Origin: Nymphaea colorata
Taxonomy: Eukaryota; Streptophyta; Magnoliopsida; Nymphaeales; Nymphaeaceae
Reading direction: 5' to 3'
Assembly: GCF_008831285.2 (NCBI RefSeq)
Contig: NC_045145.1
Coordinates: forward strand, 1,116,001-1,180,000
Length of the DNA stretch: 64,000 bases
Part shown: positions 1-12,900 of the stretch, piece after piece
How the letters are laid out: the number at the start of each line of letters is the position of its first letter
How positions within the stretch are numbered: the first letter of the stretch is position 1
Made by a program: the position numbers and the translations under genes
Notes under the pieces: model-generated
What the model was told of the DNA's origin: nothing
The model's database searches: none
What the model saw: only the letters and a program-made list of their open reading frames with translations

Positions 1-1389
1 TCAACCTCTTGAGTGGCCCCATCTATGTCAAGCGGCCATATAGGTGACGGTAAATTCTGAAATTCATGAGCACGTACATGCACAATCAGTGAACTCTAAT
101 ATGATGTTGCCAAAGATGGAGAGTTAAACCATGGGAGAAACAAACATTTGCTTTCGATCAATGCTTAATTTGAAAGGGGTTGTATGGATTCTAAATGTAA
201 GTGAACATGAATAAATCACTCTCAATTCTAAGTCCTAATGCACACAACACTATTAAATGGTTCTGAACCAAAGTACTCTACTTACAGGTTTGCATGAATC
301 TATAGCAACTATTTGGATTGACATCTCGCATAGTGTTCAAAATCAAATTTTGCATATATGTACATTTATGCATTTGGATCTTGGGTTGGGATGTGGTTCT
401 GAGATTCAGATCATGATATCCATAGAAGATTCTAGATGATAGGTATGGGCATGGATCTAAGATTCAGATCAAGATCTAAATCCATATAAAGTTTCTACGA
501 AATGGATCTTAAGAGATTTGGATTAGAATTCTAGATAAGAGATCTGCTTGACAATAGTTTGTAGATCTAAAAATGTTGATGTAAACATTGTAATTGATGC
601 TTCGAATACCATAACGTCAAGTATATCTAGCATATAGACTAAGTGCAAAATGATATTATTGCAGATGAAATTGTTGTTTTACGCTTGGTCATGGGTAAGA
701 GATTTAAAATGAAATGAACTTTTACCCTTGGGTGAAGATTTGGGCCATCTATTATGTGTTTGAAATGATTTCAAGTTGGAGCTTTGATGATTTAATAATG
801 ACAACTTGATGACGTTAAGTATATATGACACATAATCCTAGGTTTATGTGGAAAATATGGATTAGAAAAAAATTCATTGGTTTACTCCTTTGTAGATTTT
901 GAACTCAAATAAGCATAAATCATGGATTTGACTTTGCTTAACGCTATAGGAATCAAGGAAAGCCATAAACTAATGTATGTGAGACATATGTCCTATGTTT
1001 GTGTTGAAGAATATGGCTTAAAAGAAAATGACTGTTGTGTCCCTATTCGTAATTCTGAAGCCCCGGGTGAGTTTGGCAAATCTGATTAGACCAGCCTATA
1101 TGCCTATTTCTAGATTGGCTTTAGTTAAAATATTACTAAAAAACCCTCCAACATTGTTCTAAAAATCAATTTTCTAAATTTACAAGCCGTGAATGTCATA
1201 TATATAAAGAGAAACATAGAAGGTTTTCAAAAATTAGGTTATGATTGTCATCTTCATTAGTTGAGTTGCGGGCCTTAGATCAGCCATTTACTGGTAAGGA
1301 TATGTTGAAAGATCAGAAAGTTTTGCTCTGAGTTAACTGAATTAAGCTCGATAGATGTTTACAGAGTGTAGCAAGTATTATGAATGAGT
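1..1389. other. Gene-free AT-rich DNA
   Basis: I see no coding region, RNA gene or clear repeat structure in this stretch. Open frames are short (60 codons or fewer), show no domain I recognise, and are what AT-rich non-coding DNA gives by chance. It is probably old decayed repeat sequence flanking the tandem repeat that follows. Confidence 0.6.
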
Positions 1390-1392
1390 TCC

Positions 1393-1885
1393 AGGACCTT
1401 CAATACTGAATTGAACTCAAATTGGGTATGAATAAACTCAAACCCTAAAACTAAGAAAAGATAGATTCATACATGATAAATACGATTTTGGCTCTATTAG
1501 GTTGAGGTCAAATTCAGCTTAAATCCAAAAAAAAAAAGAAAGGGAGAGAGAGAAAGAAAATGAGCTTTAGGACCTTCCAAACAAAAATGAACTCAGATGG
1601 CTTCATAAATGAACTCAAACCAAACTAAAAGAAGATAGATGTATACATGATAAACATGATCCTAGCTCGGTTTCAGCTCACTCCACTAGGTTGAGCTGAA
1701 ACGCCTTAAAAACAAAGAAGAGAGTGAAGTTTGGACCTTTGGAACAAAATTGAACTCAAACCAAGATGAATAAACTCAAACCAAACTAGGGGAGGATAGA
1801 TTTATAAATGATAAATATGATTCTAGTTTGGTTTGACCTAACTCAACTCGGTTGCTCTATAACTTAATTCGAACAATGCTAAATA
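1393..1885. repeat. Imperfect tandem repeat, about 170 bp, three units
   Basis: Three diverged units follow one another. Each opens with an 'aggacctt' type phrase (1393, 1569, 1733), continues with 'ttgaactcaaa' and 'ataaactcaaaccaaact', then a 'gatagatt..acatgataaa' phrase, and closes with 'aggttgag' or similar. Spacings are about 176 and 164 bp. The units differ by many substitutions and by an A/G-rich insertion in the first (about 1528-1560). No coding capacity is seen. Confidence 0.75.
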
Positions 1886-2285
1886 GGGGAGAGAGTGGCC
1901 TAGTGGAAATCTGCAAATAACTTTAAAACCAAAATGTGAGCTTGGTAACTCAAAGTAAGTAAAAAAAATAATTTTTCCCACTAAAGCAAACCTATCCTGA
2001 ATTTGGTTAGACTTAATGATATATTGTCGAGCTAAAAATTGTAGTTCTCAGTTCTGGTGAGCTGACTTATAGGGAAAGCTGACTTAAACTGGTAAAAATT
2101 GTTGGTGAGATGACTTTAACTACTCTTAGAGACTTGTAGAGCTAAGAATTACCTGATTTATGTTTGTCTTAAATCATTACTAAGATTTCTAAGATTTTCT
2201 TACTTTAGGGATAAAATGGTCATTTGACAAGGTTGCGACAACTTAGGTGATCCTAGTCTAGGTATTAGATGTCTAAATAGGGTAA

Positions 2286-3383
2286 GTTTGACCCTGGTTT
2301 TCTATGGTTGGCTCCTACATTTGAAATCATTTTTTAAAAGCTCAGTTCAAAACCTCCATGTATGAGGTAAAATGGTCATTTGGGCATCGTGAAAATTTTG
2401 GAGAGTTAAAAATACTTCCTGAGGTGCTTTTGAGGTTCAATTTGCGGGCGTGCCAAATTTCACTAAAAGGTTACTCAATTTGCCTTTGGAAAACCACATT
2501 TTCTAAAATTGACTAAATTGTATTTGAACATGTAAATAGAAATGGTACGGGTATAGTGGGAAACAGAGATTTTGAGCTTGTGTAGGAGCACTAAGCACAC
2601 TGGTACTCTCATTAAGTGACATTTTAATCAATCTGTGCGCTCAAATTGAAAATTGGTATTCCATATCTCTCAAAAATCAGTTCAAAAGTTACTATGACAA
2701 TGTCTAGATAGGAACACTCCATGAGCGACTGAAAGTCAACAATGTGTGCTCAATCTAAAATAGAATCAGAGAATTGAAAGCAAGAATAGTCAGTTCATGC
2801 ACTTAAGAATCTGATCGTAACTCAATTTGGTCTAAGTCACTGGAATCAGTGAAAAATGATGATCATACATGAGGAAATGGGAAAAACAATGTGTCATTTC
2901 TTAAAATGATTGTCCTAACACTAGAATTGAGACTTCAAAAATGGAAATGGAGGTGGAGATAATATGCTTATGCTGAGGAGATCTTATCGTGGGTCTAGTC
3001 AAGTTTGCATGTGTTTTCATGACAACAAATGAATGAAAAATGAGGGAATTAGTTATTTCTAGTTCATTTCTGACCACATGTAAGCTAATAAACTTGTTTG
3101 GGTGTTTCCATTGACTTATACAAATGGAAATAGCCCCAATTGCTTAGTAATACAATCTCAGGACTTCCATAGTTATTTGCAAAGCCAGAGAAAAAGGATA
3201 AGATGAGTTGATCGGGAGCAAAATGTTCATTTTCTATGTGATGATGACATGAGAGATATGGATACTGGAGTTAGATACCTATGATGTATGATTTGCTTTG
3301 GTGTAGTTCATGGCCCTTATATTTGAAATTCTTTTGGAAAAATCAGTTAAATATCCCATTTAAGAATGGTAACATAGTCATTT
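2286..3383. repeat. Degenerate dispersed repeat pair in gene-free DNA
   Basis: A phrase of about 90 bp at 2286-2380 ('tttgaaatca', 'tcagttcaaa', 'tggtcattt') recurs in diverged form at 3300-3383 ('tttgaaattc', 'tcagttaaat', 'tagtcattt'). A further 'aaaatggtcatttg' occurs at 2213. The remainder of 1886-3530 holds no gene I can support. This looks like an old retroelement whose structure has been lost. Confidence 0.4.
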
Positions 3384-3549
3384 TTAACCAACTCTTAGCA
3401 CAGTTTCGATCATGCTATAGAAAGGCTATAAACTAGGATAATTGGTATAACTAAAGGCCTAATTAGACAACATCCAGAGAACCTGTAGTAGGTTCATTTG
3501 GGGTGATTCAACAGATGGGAGGCATGATGATGCAGTGAGGTGGTTCTCC

Positions 3550-5060
3550 CTGTGCTTACCTTTAGAGGAGGATGGGGCTGGTTTGAAAGATTTGAGTAGC
3601 CTTAATAATGCTTGGATGATCTAGTTGTCACTCAAGGCCAAGTTAATGGACTCCTTATGGTGCTACTTGTGTTGACAGAAGTATTTGTGCAACCATAGCC
3701 TTTGGTTGCAGATTCGTAGAACTTATTCCACCTGGATCTGGAAGGGTCCCATGTGGGGATGGAAGGAAATTTCTCATCTTGTCTATTAGTAAGTGATTAA
3801 TGTCTGATCAGAACAGTGTGGTTGGGGTCTGCTGTGCTACTTTTTTCAATGTTTGGAACCTCCAACATCTGTGAACTATAAGCAGAAGCTGGTTGGGGTG
3901 ATTCACTCATAGAATTCTTCGAATGTGGAAGGTTTTTGGGTCTTTGGATTCCTTTAGCTATGAGAAGTGTTCGTTTGATAACAAATAGGGACACTTTGTT
4001 ATGGTCTCATTCGGTTGTGAGTAGTCCGAAACTCTTAATTTAGTGTATATATATGAGCGCATTAAAGTGAAGATTGTGAGGCATGTGAGGGGAGCCATAG
4101 TATATAGAAACGAGTCAATGGAGTGCACAAAGTGGACATCGTATATTGCTCTGAAAGGCGGGACTCTCACCCATGATCGCATAGAAAATTTTGGAGTCCC
4201 CTTGCAATCGGTGTTCTCTTTTTGAGAAGGAAGAGGAATTGATAGCCCATGTGTTCATTCATTGGTCTTTGGCAAGATCCATCAGGAAAGTCATCAGTTG
4301 CAAGTCTAATGTAATGGTGAAATTCAAACAGTCTTCGATAGTCCTTATGAGTCTTGGTGCTGGCGCATTAAATTTAGCTAGAAGGGGTTGGTGTTTATGC
4401 TTTCCAAAGGTTATCTGGAAGCTCTGGCTATGAAGGAATAAAAGAGTCCATGATGGGGACGTAGTGCAGAAATATGTCCAATGCTAACCTTTGTGGGAAG
4501 ATTGTTAAACAATTGATGATAAATGTGTGTTGGGGGTGGCGAGTAAGTAGGAGATTTTGGCTTGGTTGGATTCTGGCATTCATCATGATTCTTAGCCATC
4601 ATTTGATGGTTTCAGTATGATCATACACTCTGCCTGCAGATGGATTGGAGACTCTCAGAAGGTAGGGTACTGGGTGAAAAAGGGTGGATGGATGCAGGGT
4701 TTTTGATTCTGGAGTTTGTTATGTACCAGTCAGACTATGTTAGGGTGCCAAGGAGATCTTAGTTGGAATTCTTTGTAGCCTACCATAATTTAATGGGGAA
4801 GTTGGCATTTCAGCGGCTCCCATAGGCTGGAGGAACACATGGTTTCACTGCATGAAAGAGGTTGATTAAGTGCCTCACGGATCTGGGGATCATGTTCTTT
4901 CAAGGAAGTTTTTTATTCTGGTGCAATGCAATCCTGCGTTTGAGGTAGTGGAAGTCTCGCATCGCTGCATTGATTTGCATTCTTCTGTTGAATGGTTGAC
5001 TCCTTAAAGGTGTCCGTGTTGGTTATTTTTTCTGTACATTCTTTTAATTTTGTTGAACCA
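3550..5060 (+). pseudogene. LINE (non-LTR retrotransposon) 3' end, decayed
   Basis: Translation in one frame from 3550 gives a stretch ending 'GLKDLSSLNNAWM', then a stop, and farther on in the same frame 'WIWKGPMWGW' (about 3733). Both resemble the region after the reverse-transcriptase core of plant L1-type LINEs ('GGLGLKDL...W', 'WIWKG.LWG'). In another frame, 4191-4433 reads 'CNRCSLFEKEEELIAHVFIH', which matches the zinc-binding zf-RVT domain pattern CxxC...E..xHlF.xC, here with the last Cys replaced, followed by 'IWKLWL' and, after a stop, 'RNKRVHDG'. The several stops and at least one frameshift make it a dead copy. The RT palm with its catalytic residues lies upstream and is not recognisable. 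The 3' boundary near 5060 is approximate, and no poly-A tail or target duplication was found. Confidence 0.75.
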
Positions 5061-5420
5061 ATTGAGAGACTGCTCCTCCCAGCCATTTATTAAGCAAAGC
5101 AATTTTGAGCTCATATTTGAACCTAGGTTCCATTTGATAGCTTCAAATATAAGGATCCGGAGTTGATTTTTAATACTTGGATCGTAGATCCAAGGATTTC
5201 AAAAACGCAGTTTCTAGTATGGGTGAACATGAGCTGAGTCGAGCCGAAGCTTGGTCAGCTTGAACTCTGCTTGCCTTCTATATTGCACAACTCGAGCTTG
5301 AATCAAGTTATATAATGTCAACTCGAGCTCTGCTCAATCAAGCGTGCCAGAGCTCGAGCTCATTTAACTAGTACATGAGCAGTTCAAGACTCTGTGAAAC
5401 AGTCAATGGAAGGTCGACGT
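5061..5420. other. Gene-free spacer rich in 'gagctcgag' phrases
   Basis: This short stretch separates the LINE remnant from the LTR array. Around 5225-5360 it repeats 'ctcgagct'/'gagctcga' phrases, common in worn plant retroelement DNA. No gene is visible. The left breakpoint of the following retroelement piece lies at about 5420-5443, where similarity to the 9.1-kb copy begins. Confidence 0.5.
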
Positions 5421-5976
5421 GCAGTTCAAGACTGTTATAATGGCTGTTGACACAAAGTCTGCAAAGACCATAGCAGCACAAGCTCCGGGAGATGGGTCAG
5501 ACCTGATGACCAGTAGTTCCTCCATGGGAATGAAGGAATGACAACTGAAAGAGGCTCAAATGCAGCAAATTGCAGGACAGTCCAAGACTGTTATGATGAA
5601 CCCTATACAGTCATATTATATGCTTGAGGTGAAGGCTAAGAGAGCAGCGGAAGCATGGTGTGCTACAGCTAACAACAAGCACCAAAAACTGTTACTTGTT
5701 GAGAAGTTCGATGACAAAACTGGGGGCCGACTTTTGCAAGGCCATGATAGACAACGTCAGGAAATTGGGTTCATGACGAATGCTTACAGGGGTGGGTGAC
5801 CAAGGACTTCCAATATACCAAAAGTCTTTACTAAGGTCCTTGGCGAGGGAGTTTGGTCCTCATCCAAGCTGTGTAGGTGAGGGTGGAGATGTGAACTATA
5901 TCAAGGCAGTTCCAACAGACCGTGATGACTGTCAAAAGAGAGCTTGGGGACAAGCTCCATTCCAGGGGGGTGGACT
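5421..5976 (+). mobile_element. Orphan 3' internal piece of the non-autonomous gypsy-like element
   Basis: From about 5443 this sequence matches 9105-9628 almost base for base with scattered differences. It covers the post-protease linker ('NPIQSYYMLEVKAKRA' in both copies), a stretch ending 'CQKRAWGQAP', and a polypurine tract just before the LTR (about 5962-5976). The gag and protease part found upstream of the second copy is absent here. It therefore looks like the tail of a third, truncated repeat unit sharing the LTR at 5977. 'RAWGQA' followed by 'GG.D..LP' also occurs at the LTR border of the large element at 27.15 kb, showing that the two families are related. Confidence 0.8.
5962..5976 (+). 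other. Polypurine tract before LTR A
   Basis: A G-run (ccaggggggtggact) ends directly at the TGATG start of the LTR. The equivalent G-run lies at the same place before LTR B. This is the usual site for plus-strand DNA priming in LTR retrotransposons. Confidence 0.6.
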
Positions 5977-8217
<2,241 letters not shown>

Positions 8218-8238
8218 TCATTAGTAGGAGCTTTCATT

Positions 8239-8280
8239 GGGGGATTGCAGCCCGATATTGGGGGATTGCAGCCTGATATT
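8239..8280 (+). repeat. 21-bp tandem duplication at the LTR/gag deletion junction
   Basis: Two 21-bp units starting 'gggggattgcag' lie head to tail (8239-8259, 8260-8280), differing by one base. Just before them an 11-bp phrase 'gagctttcatt' is repeated (8212-8222, 8228-8238). They sit exactly where similarity to LTR B stops and gag-tail coding sequence begins. Confidence 0.85.
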
Positions 8281-8670
8281 CAGTTGGCTATGCTTTCCCA
8301 AGAATCTCGTGACTTAAAGATATGCATAAAAGTTGCCCGACACAAAGAAGAGAAAATGGAACGGAAATGGGCTCTCCAAGAGCAAGGCAAAAGGTTTGAC
8401 CCACATCTGACCAGACCGCCGGATCCAGTAATGTTACCAGAGAAGAAGGAGGTACCACAGCCAACCTCTAACAGCACTAAGAAACAATACATTACCCATC
8501 AAGAGCGGGATGAGAGAATGGAAAAGGGGTTGTGTTATCATTGTGATGTCAAGTGGTTTCGTGGACAGAAGTGCAAAGCAATCAAGTTGTTCATAGTCAT
8601 AGATGACAAAGATGAAGAGTATAAAGTTGAGCAATCAGCTAGAGAGCAAGACAGCCAGGAGAAAGGCTGA
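8245..8670 (+). pseudogene. Truncated gag: nucleocapsid part of the non-autonomous element
   Basis: A 141-codon open frame corresponds to the C-terminal part of a plant Ty3/gypsy gag. Around residue 90 it reads 'YITHQERDERMEKGLCYHC', comparable to '[11 protein letters not shown]' in the 11.5-kb element at 30.7 kb. The zinc knuckle follows as CxxC...W..G.KC, but the usual His before the last Cys is Gln ('GQKC'), so zinc binding is doubtful. After it comes 'IVIDDKDEE', matching '[10 protein letters not shown]' in the large element. The capsid (major gag) domain is missing altogether. A frameshift near 8670 separates it from the protease that follows. Nucleocapsid would normally package element RNA; this copy is unlikely to work alone. 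Confidence 0.8.
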
Positions 8671-8696
8671 ACTATGAATCTCATGGTGACAGCCAG

Positions 8697-9533
8697 GTGC
8701 TATGTCACACGATAGCTCATATAAGACATCCGGATCCCATGAAGGTGGTTGGATACATCAGTAACCATAAAGTATTAGCTCTCCTAGACACGGGATCAGC
8801 TACTAATTTCATAAGTCCAGGGACAACTCAATTGATAGGTGGTAAAAGTGAAGTGATATATTCTTTTGATGTCCAAACCGGTGATGGAACACGTCATACA
8901 TGCAAGGAGTTATGAAAGGATAGGGTGCTTCATATTCAAAATGTACCATTTATGATGGACTTATGTATTCTGCCTATCCATGGAGTTGATGTAGTTTTGG
9001 GAATGCAATGGTTCAGGACGTTGGGAAAAATCCAATGGGGCTTTGCCACCAAGAGCATTATGTTCCCTAAGGAGAATAGCGAAGGACAAGTTCTCTTAAC
9101 AGCTATTGGCACAAAGTCTGCAAAGACCATAACAGCACAAGGTCTGGGAGAAGGGTCAGACCAGATGGGCAGTAGTTCTTCCATGGGAAAGAACAAACCA
9201 CATCTGAAAAAGGCTCAAATGCAGGAAATTGCAAAACTGTCCAAGACTGTTATGAAAAACCCTATACAGTCATATTATATGCTCGAGGTGAAGGCTAAGA
9301 GAGCAGTGGAAGCAGGGTGTGCTAATGCTAACAACACCGACCAAAAACTGTTACCTGTTGAGAAGTTCATTGACAAAAGTGGGGGCCGACTTTGGCAAGC
9401 CCATGATAGAGGACGTCAGGAAATTGGGTTCATGACAAATTCCTATAGGGGTGACCAAGGACCTCCCATATACCAAAAGTCTACTAAGGTCCTTGCCGAG
9501 GGAGTATGGTCCTCATCCAAGCTGGGTAGGTGA
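8697..9533 (+). pseudogene. Retropepsin-like protease and linker, enzyme core missing
   Basis: The frame from 8697 contains 'VLALLDTGSATNFIS' (catalytic Asp in DTGS, followed by the typical NFIS), then one in-frame stop (TGA, 8913-8915). The same frame then continues with 'VPFMMDLCILPIHGVDVVLG' and 'MQWFRTLGKIQWGF', the usual second half of the plant gypsy protease domain. From about 9105 it becomes a linker ('NPIQSYYMLEVKAKRA') and runs to 9533 without reaching any reverse-transcriptase, RNase H or integrase motif. The autonomous element needs roughly 2.5 kb for those enzymes, and this unit has none. It would have to borrow them, so I class it as a non-autonomous derivative. DTGS differs from DSGA in the 11.5-kb element, so the two are distinct lineages. 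Confidence 0.8.
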
Positions 9534-9613
9534 GGGTGGAGATGTGAACTATGTTAAGGCAGTTCCAACAGACTGTGATGACTGTCAAAAGAGAGCTTGG
9601 GGACAAGCTCCAT

Positions 9614-9628
9614 TCAAGGGGGTGGACT
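9614..9628 (+). other. Polypurine tract before LTR B
   Basis: The run 'tcaagggggtggact' ends at the TGATG start of LTR B. It corresponds to the tract before LTR A. Confidence 0.6.
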
Positions 9629-11865
9629 TGATGTGCACCTACCTAGAGCACAGTCGAGTGTGGCCAAGGAGGCTACCGAGGACGTAGGTGGGATACCAGC
9701 CGCTATCGCAGTCATGGTTAGAAGCGGGGAGATGGCTAGTGTGGCATCAGTTGAATCTATTGACTTTAGGCATTGTGAGGTTTACCGAGAGTAGATACAC
9801 GGAGGGCCTAGGCGTTTTGAGCAAAGTGAGGCTAATTCCATGTCGAGCAAAGCAGAGGCACTTAATGTAGAGGGCAAGACTGAAGGGCCGATTGAGATAG
9901 GCAGTCTGGAGGCTAGTGAGGTTAACCTTACTTCTGAGGAGACCGAAGCATTAAGTGTTAGGCGCAAACCGGCGAGGGAGATTGCGGAGGGCAGCGATAT
10001 CTGTTGTGAGGTTAATCTGAAGACTAAAGGGAGATGCGACCTACAGATTGCAGCCGGTGACGAGAGCGAGGAGCATACAATGGGTTGAAGCAAGGTTTGG
10101 TCAGCTGAGTAGACCATGGAAGGGACTAGGTTCGGTCAGGTCAGTGGTCAGTAGAGCAAGGCAGAAGAGCAGAGGTTGCTCGTTTGGGCAGCAAAAGAGT
10201 GTGTCAACTGTAAGAGACCAAGGAAGACTGGGCGCAACCCAGAGTGTGTCCGGGTCAGGTTTAGTTGGCAAGAGCTCAGGCTAACTCGAGCGCGTCACGG
10301 CTGGGTTCAAGCCCAGACTGAGTCATTGTATTTGTTTGTTTTTGGATTTGATTGAGTCAGGTCTTGTACTCGTATCAGTCTGAGACAACGGGTCAAACCC
10401 GAGACAATCCAGCAGCATATAAGCTGGAGACTGTGAGAAAACTCGTAACTTTTGAAAATTGAATCAATAAAAGAAATATTTTCCCTCGCGCGCAAGAGAG
10501 TTTGAGTTGCTTAAGTGTGGCGCCAAAAGCTTGGCCAGCGAAGGAGACTTTGCTAGAGAAGAAGATCGCTAACAGAACTAGAGAAGCTGAACCGGAACTG
10601 TAGGCGTCGAATACAGTGTAGAGGTAGATCCGATCACAACGCAAGTACTCCCCAATCCTTGAGGCACTTAGAGGCTGGAATCGGAAGAAGGACCATTCGG
10701 TTGTGCAGCGGATCGTAGCTCATCCGAGGAATTGCTGAACTACATGTCGACAGCCGGAGGAACTTCTCAATCGGTAAGAAATCCTTCTCATGGATATGCT
10801 TACCGCAAGAACTTCCTGTTTACCCGATCAGAAGTGGAGAGGATGCTGACGTTCTGATCGATTTTAGTCAACTCATCTAATGAGAAGAATAGGTCGGTCT
10901 GATCTGACTGATATCGAAGGATTTGAGAGGGATTTAAGATGCTGACGAGTTCACTAGAGAACGATCCCTGTTTCAGGCAGATCACCTAACGTCTGACTTA
11001 GATCGATTTCAATTCTTTTAAGAATCGATTTTACTGTCGCAATCTTTGTCTAATTGTTGCGTATCCCTTGCGATGAGCTACGGAGTGAAACAGTGAGGAA
11101 TCGACTGACTGAAGATGAAGAAACAGAGGCTGAATTCCTGTTCTAAAGATAGCGACAGCAATCTCTAAAAATCAGCACAATTCCGGCGACCAGAGGCTGA
11201 TCTAATCAAGGAAATGGCTCAGACGTCTTCGTAACTCTTGGGGGATCATTCTGGTGATGATTGGGAAGAATCCGAGCTGTTTTGGATAGTTCGCCAGAGC
11301 TGATCGGAATCATGACAGCGGATCACAGAATTAGGTGGCGCAGTTCAGAGTGACACCAAAAACTTGGCCAATATCAATCCTCAACGACTCAACCTTTGAA
11401 AGCTGCTTTGAAGCTGAATTTTTAGGCGTTTGTACATCAGAATCTCAGCTATCGCTGGTCCAAGTTTTAGCTCAATCCAAGCTACGGTTGAATTTTGGTG
11501 AATTTTTTATGGTGATTGGCACCAGACGATGCCTGAGTCCTTTGAAAGGCTGATTTCTGGCAAAACCAGACGCAACTTCAAGCTTCAACAAGTCACCTAT
11601 TGGAAACGACTTTGGTGCTGATTTTTGGAGCGTCTAATCCTCCAGACCTTGGCTTCCTCCGTATCAAATTTCGTGATTTTTGGACCTCTGTACACAGAGT
11701 TATGATTTTTTAAAGGAACACAAGTCTGGGAGCTGGTTCCACACCTGCGTGAGGGATTCTCGCCCATTTCCCCAAATTCTATTACAGACTTGGGTGAAAT
11801 CGATTCTCTGATGCATTATCCATGACTTGAGCTTGATGATCTGTAGAATATCTTCTGCTTGAGCT
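9629..11865 (+). repeat. LTR B of the non-autonomous gypsy-like element
   Basis: It is the second LTR copy, collinear with 5977-8217. It begins TGATGTGCACC; a TATA-like 'catataagc' lies at 10416-10424 and 'aataaa' at 10466-10471. Inside U3, 9840-10088 is an open frame of 82 codons rich in Glu, Lys and Ala with the phrase 'EVNL' repeated; the equivalent in LTR A has a stop. This may be the worn 3' end of pol, because in the related large element pol also runs into the LTR. The right border is not settled. Similarity to LTR A ends near 11865, but since LTR A is probably truncated, the true LTR end could be farther right, within 11866-12900. No target duplication can be assigned. Confidence 0.8.
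10416..10471 (+). promoter_or_regulatory. LTR B core promoter and poly-A signal
   Basis: 'catataagc' at 10416-10424 and 'aataaa' at 10466-10471 keep the same spacing as in LTR A. Conservation of both between diverged LTR copies supports their role. Confidence 0.5.
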
Positions 11866-12900
11866 CTTGATTCCTTCGTAGCACCATATTCTTTGCTGAT
11901 AGCTGTGGCAGCGAGCTGTTGAATTAGGCGAGAAGCAGAACCTGTTGGAGCTCGATCTTGTAGCAAGGAGCTGTCTTGAAGAGGCGTGCATCGTCGCCCA
12001 TTCGACGCCAACATCTCCCAAATTCGATTACAGATAGTAGGGGTTGATCTCAACTCTGGTGAAGCATTCTCATCTCCGGTGAAGCATCTCCACTCCTGCA
12101 TTCATCTGAGATTTCTGATTGCATACAGTGACTGCTCCTATTTTTGGAAGCGCACATCACAGCCATAGCAGGCTGGTGGTGGACTTCATTGCAATCTACT
12201 GTCCATTTGAAGGGGAAGGGTGATCTTCAGCGCCAATCTGAAGATATTTTCCCCCAATCTACATCACACAATTGGGGTTTCCTGCTATTCGGGTGACACA
12301 CCTCCTCCATTACTTTCTGTTTAGCTGTTTCTTACAGGAACAGTAAACTGCTAGTGTTGTCTTAAACACTAGGAGCCTGCGCATTGGAGATTGACCGCCA
12401 TTGGAGGACTTGTAGCAGATTGAGCTGTAAAGTATTGCTGAATACCGAGGATATACTTGGCCTTCTTCCTCGGTGAGTGCTGGACTAGCTCCAGCAAGGT
12501 ACATCCGAAACCCCCTATAGCTGCGTGGGCGGGTGCATTTGATTTCCAGCCAACCTTCGGGTTCGCAGCCATTTGGGAATCCTCCAAAGCTCATCTAGCT
12601 GAGGACACATACCCAAGCTGTTGGACTGTCCTAGGGCCAGGGTGTGGAATGCTCGACCTAGGGATTGAATGTATGTTTGGCATGGATGATGTGATTGTTG
12701 AGTGAGGGAGAGATCTTCTTGTATCGTTGACGCTTGTAAAGCCTCACATTCCCATTCTTGATTTGTAGTATGTTGAAACTTGGGAGGGAACCACTACTTG
12801 TATATCAGTCCAAAGAAATATATTCAGTCGGGGTTGTGTCCGGCTTGAGAATGAAATTTTGTAATCCCTATTCTTTTAACCTTCCTCCGCATGTTAACCC
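11866..12900. other. Unassigned sequence right of LTR B
   Basis: This kilobase is relatively GC-rich and resembles the LTR in composition, with phrases such as 'ggtgaagcat' repeated at 12059 and 12077. It has no match in LTR A. It may be the remaining U5 that LTR A lost, or an internal leader, or flank. A frame at 12457-12705 (82 codons) is open but matches nothing I know. No primer-binding site was found. Confidence 0.4.
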
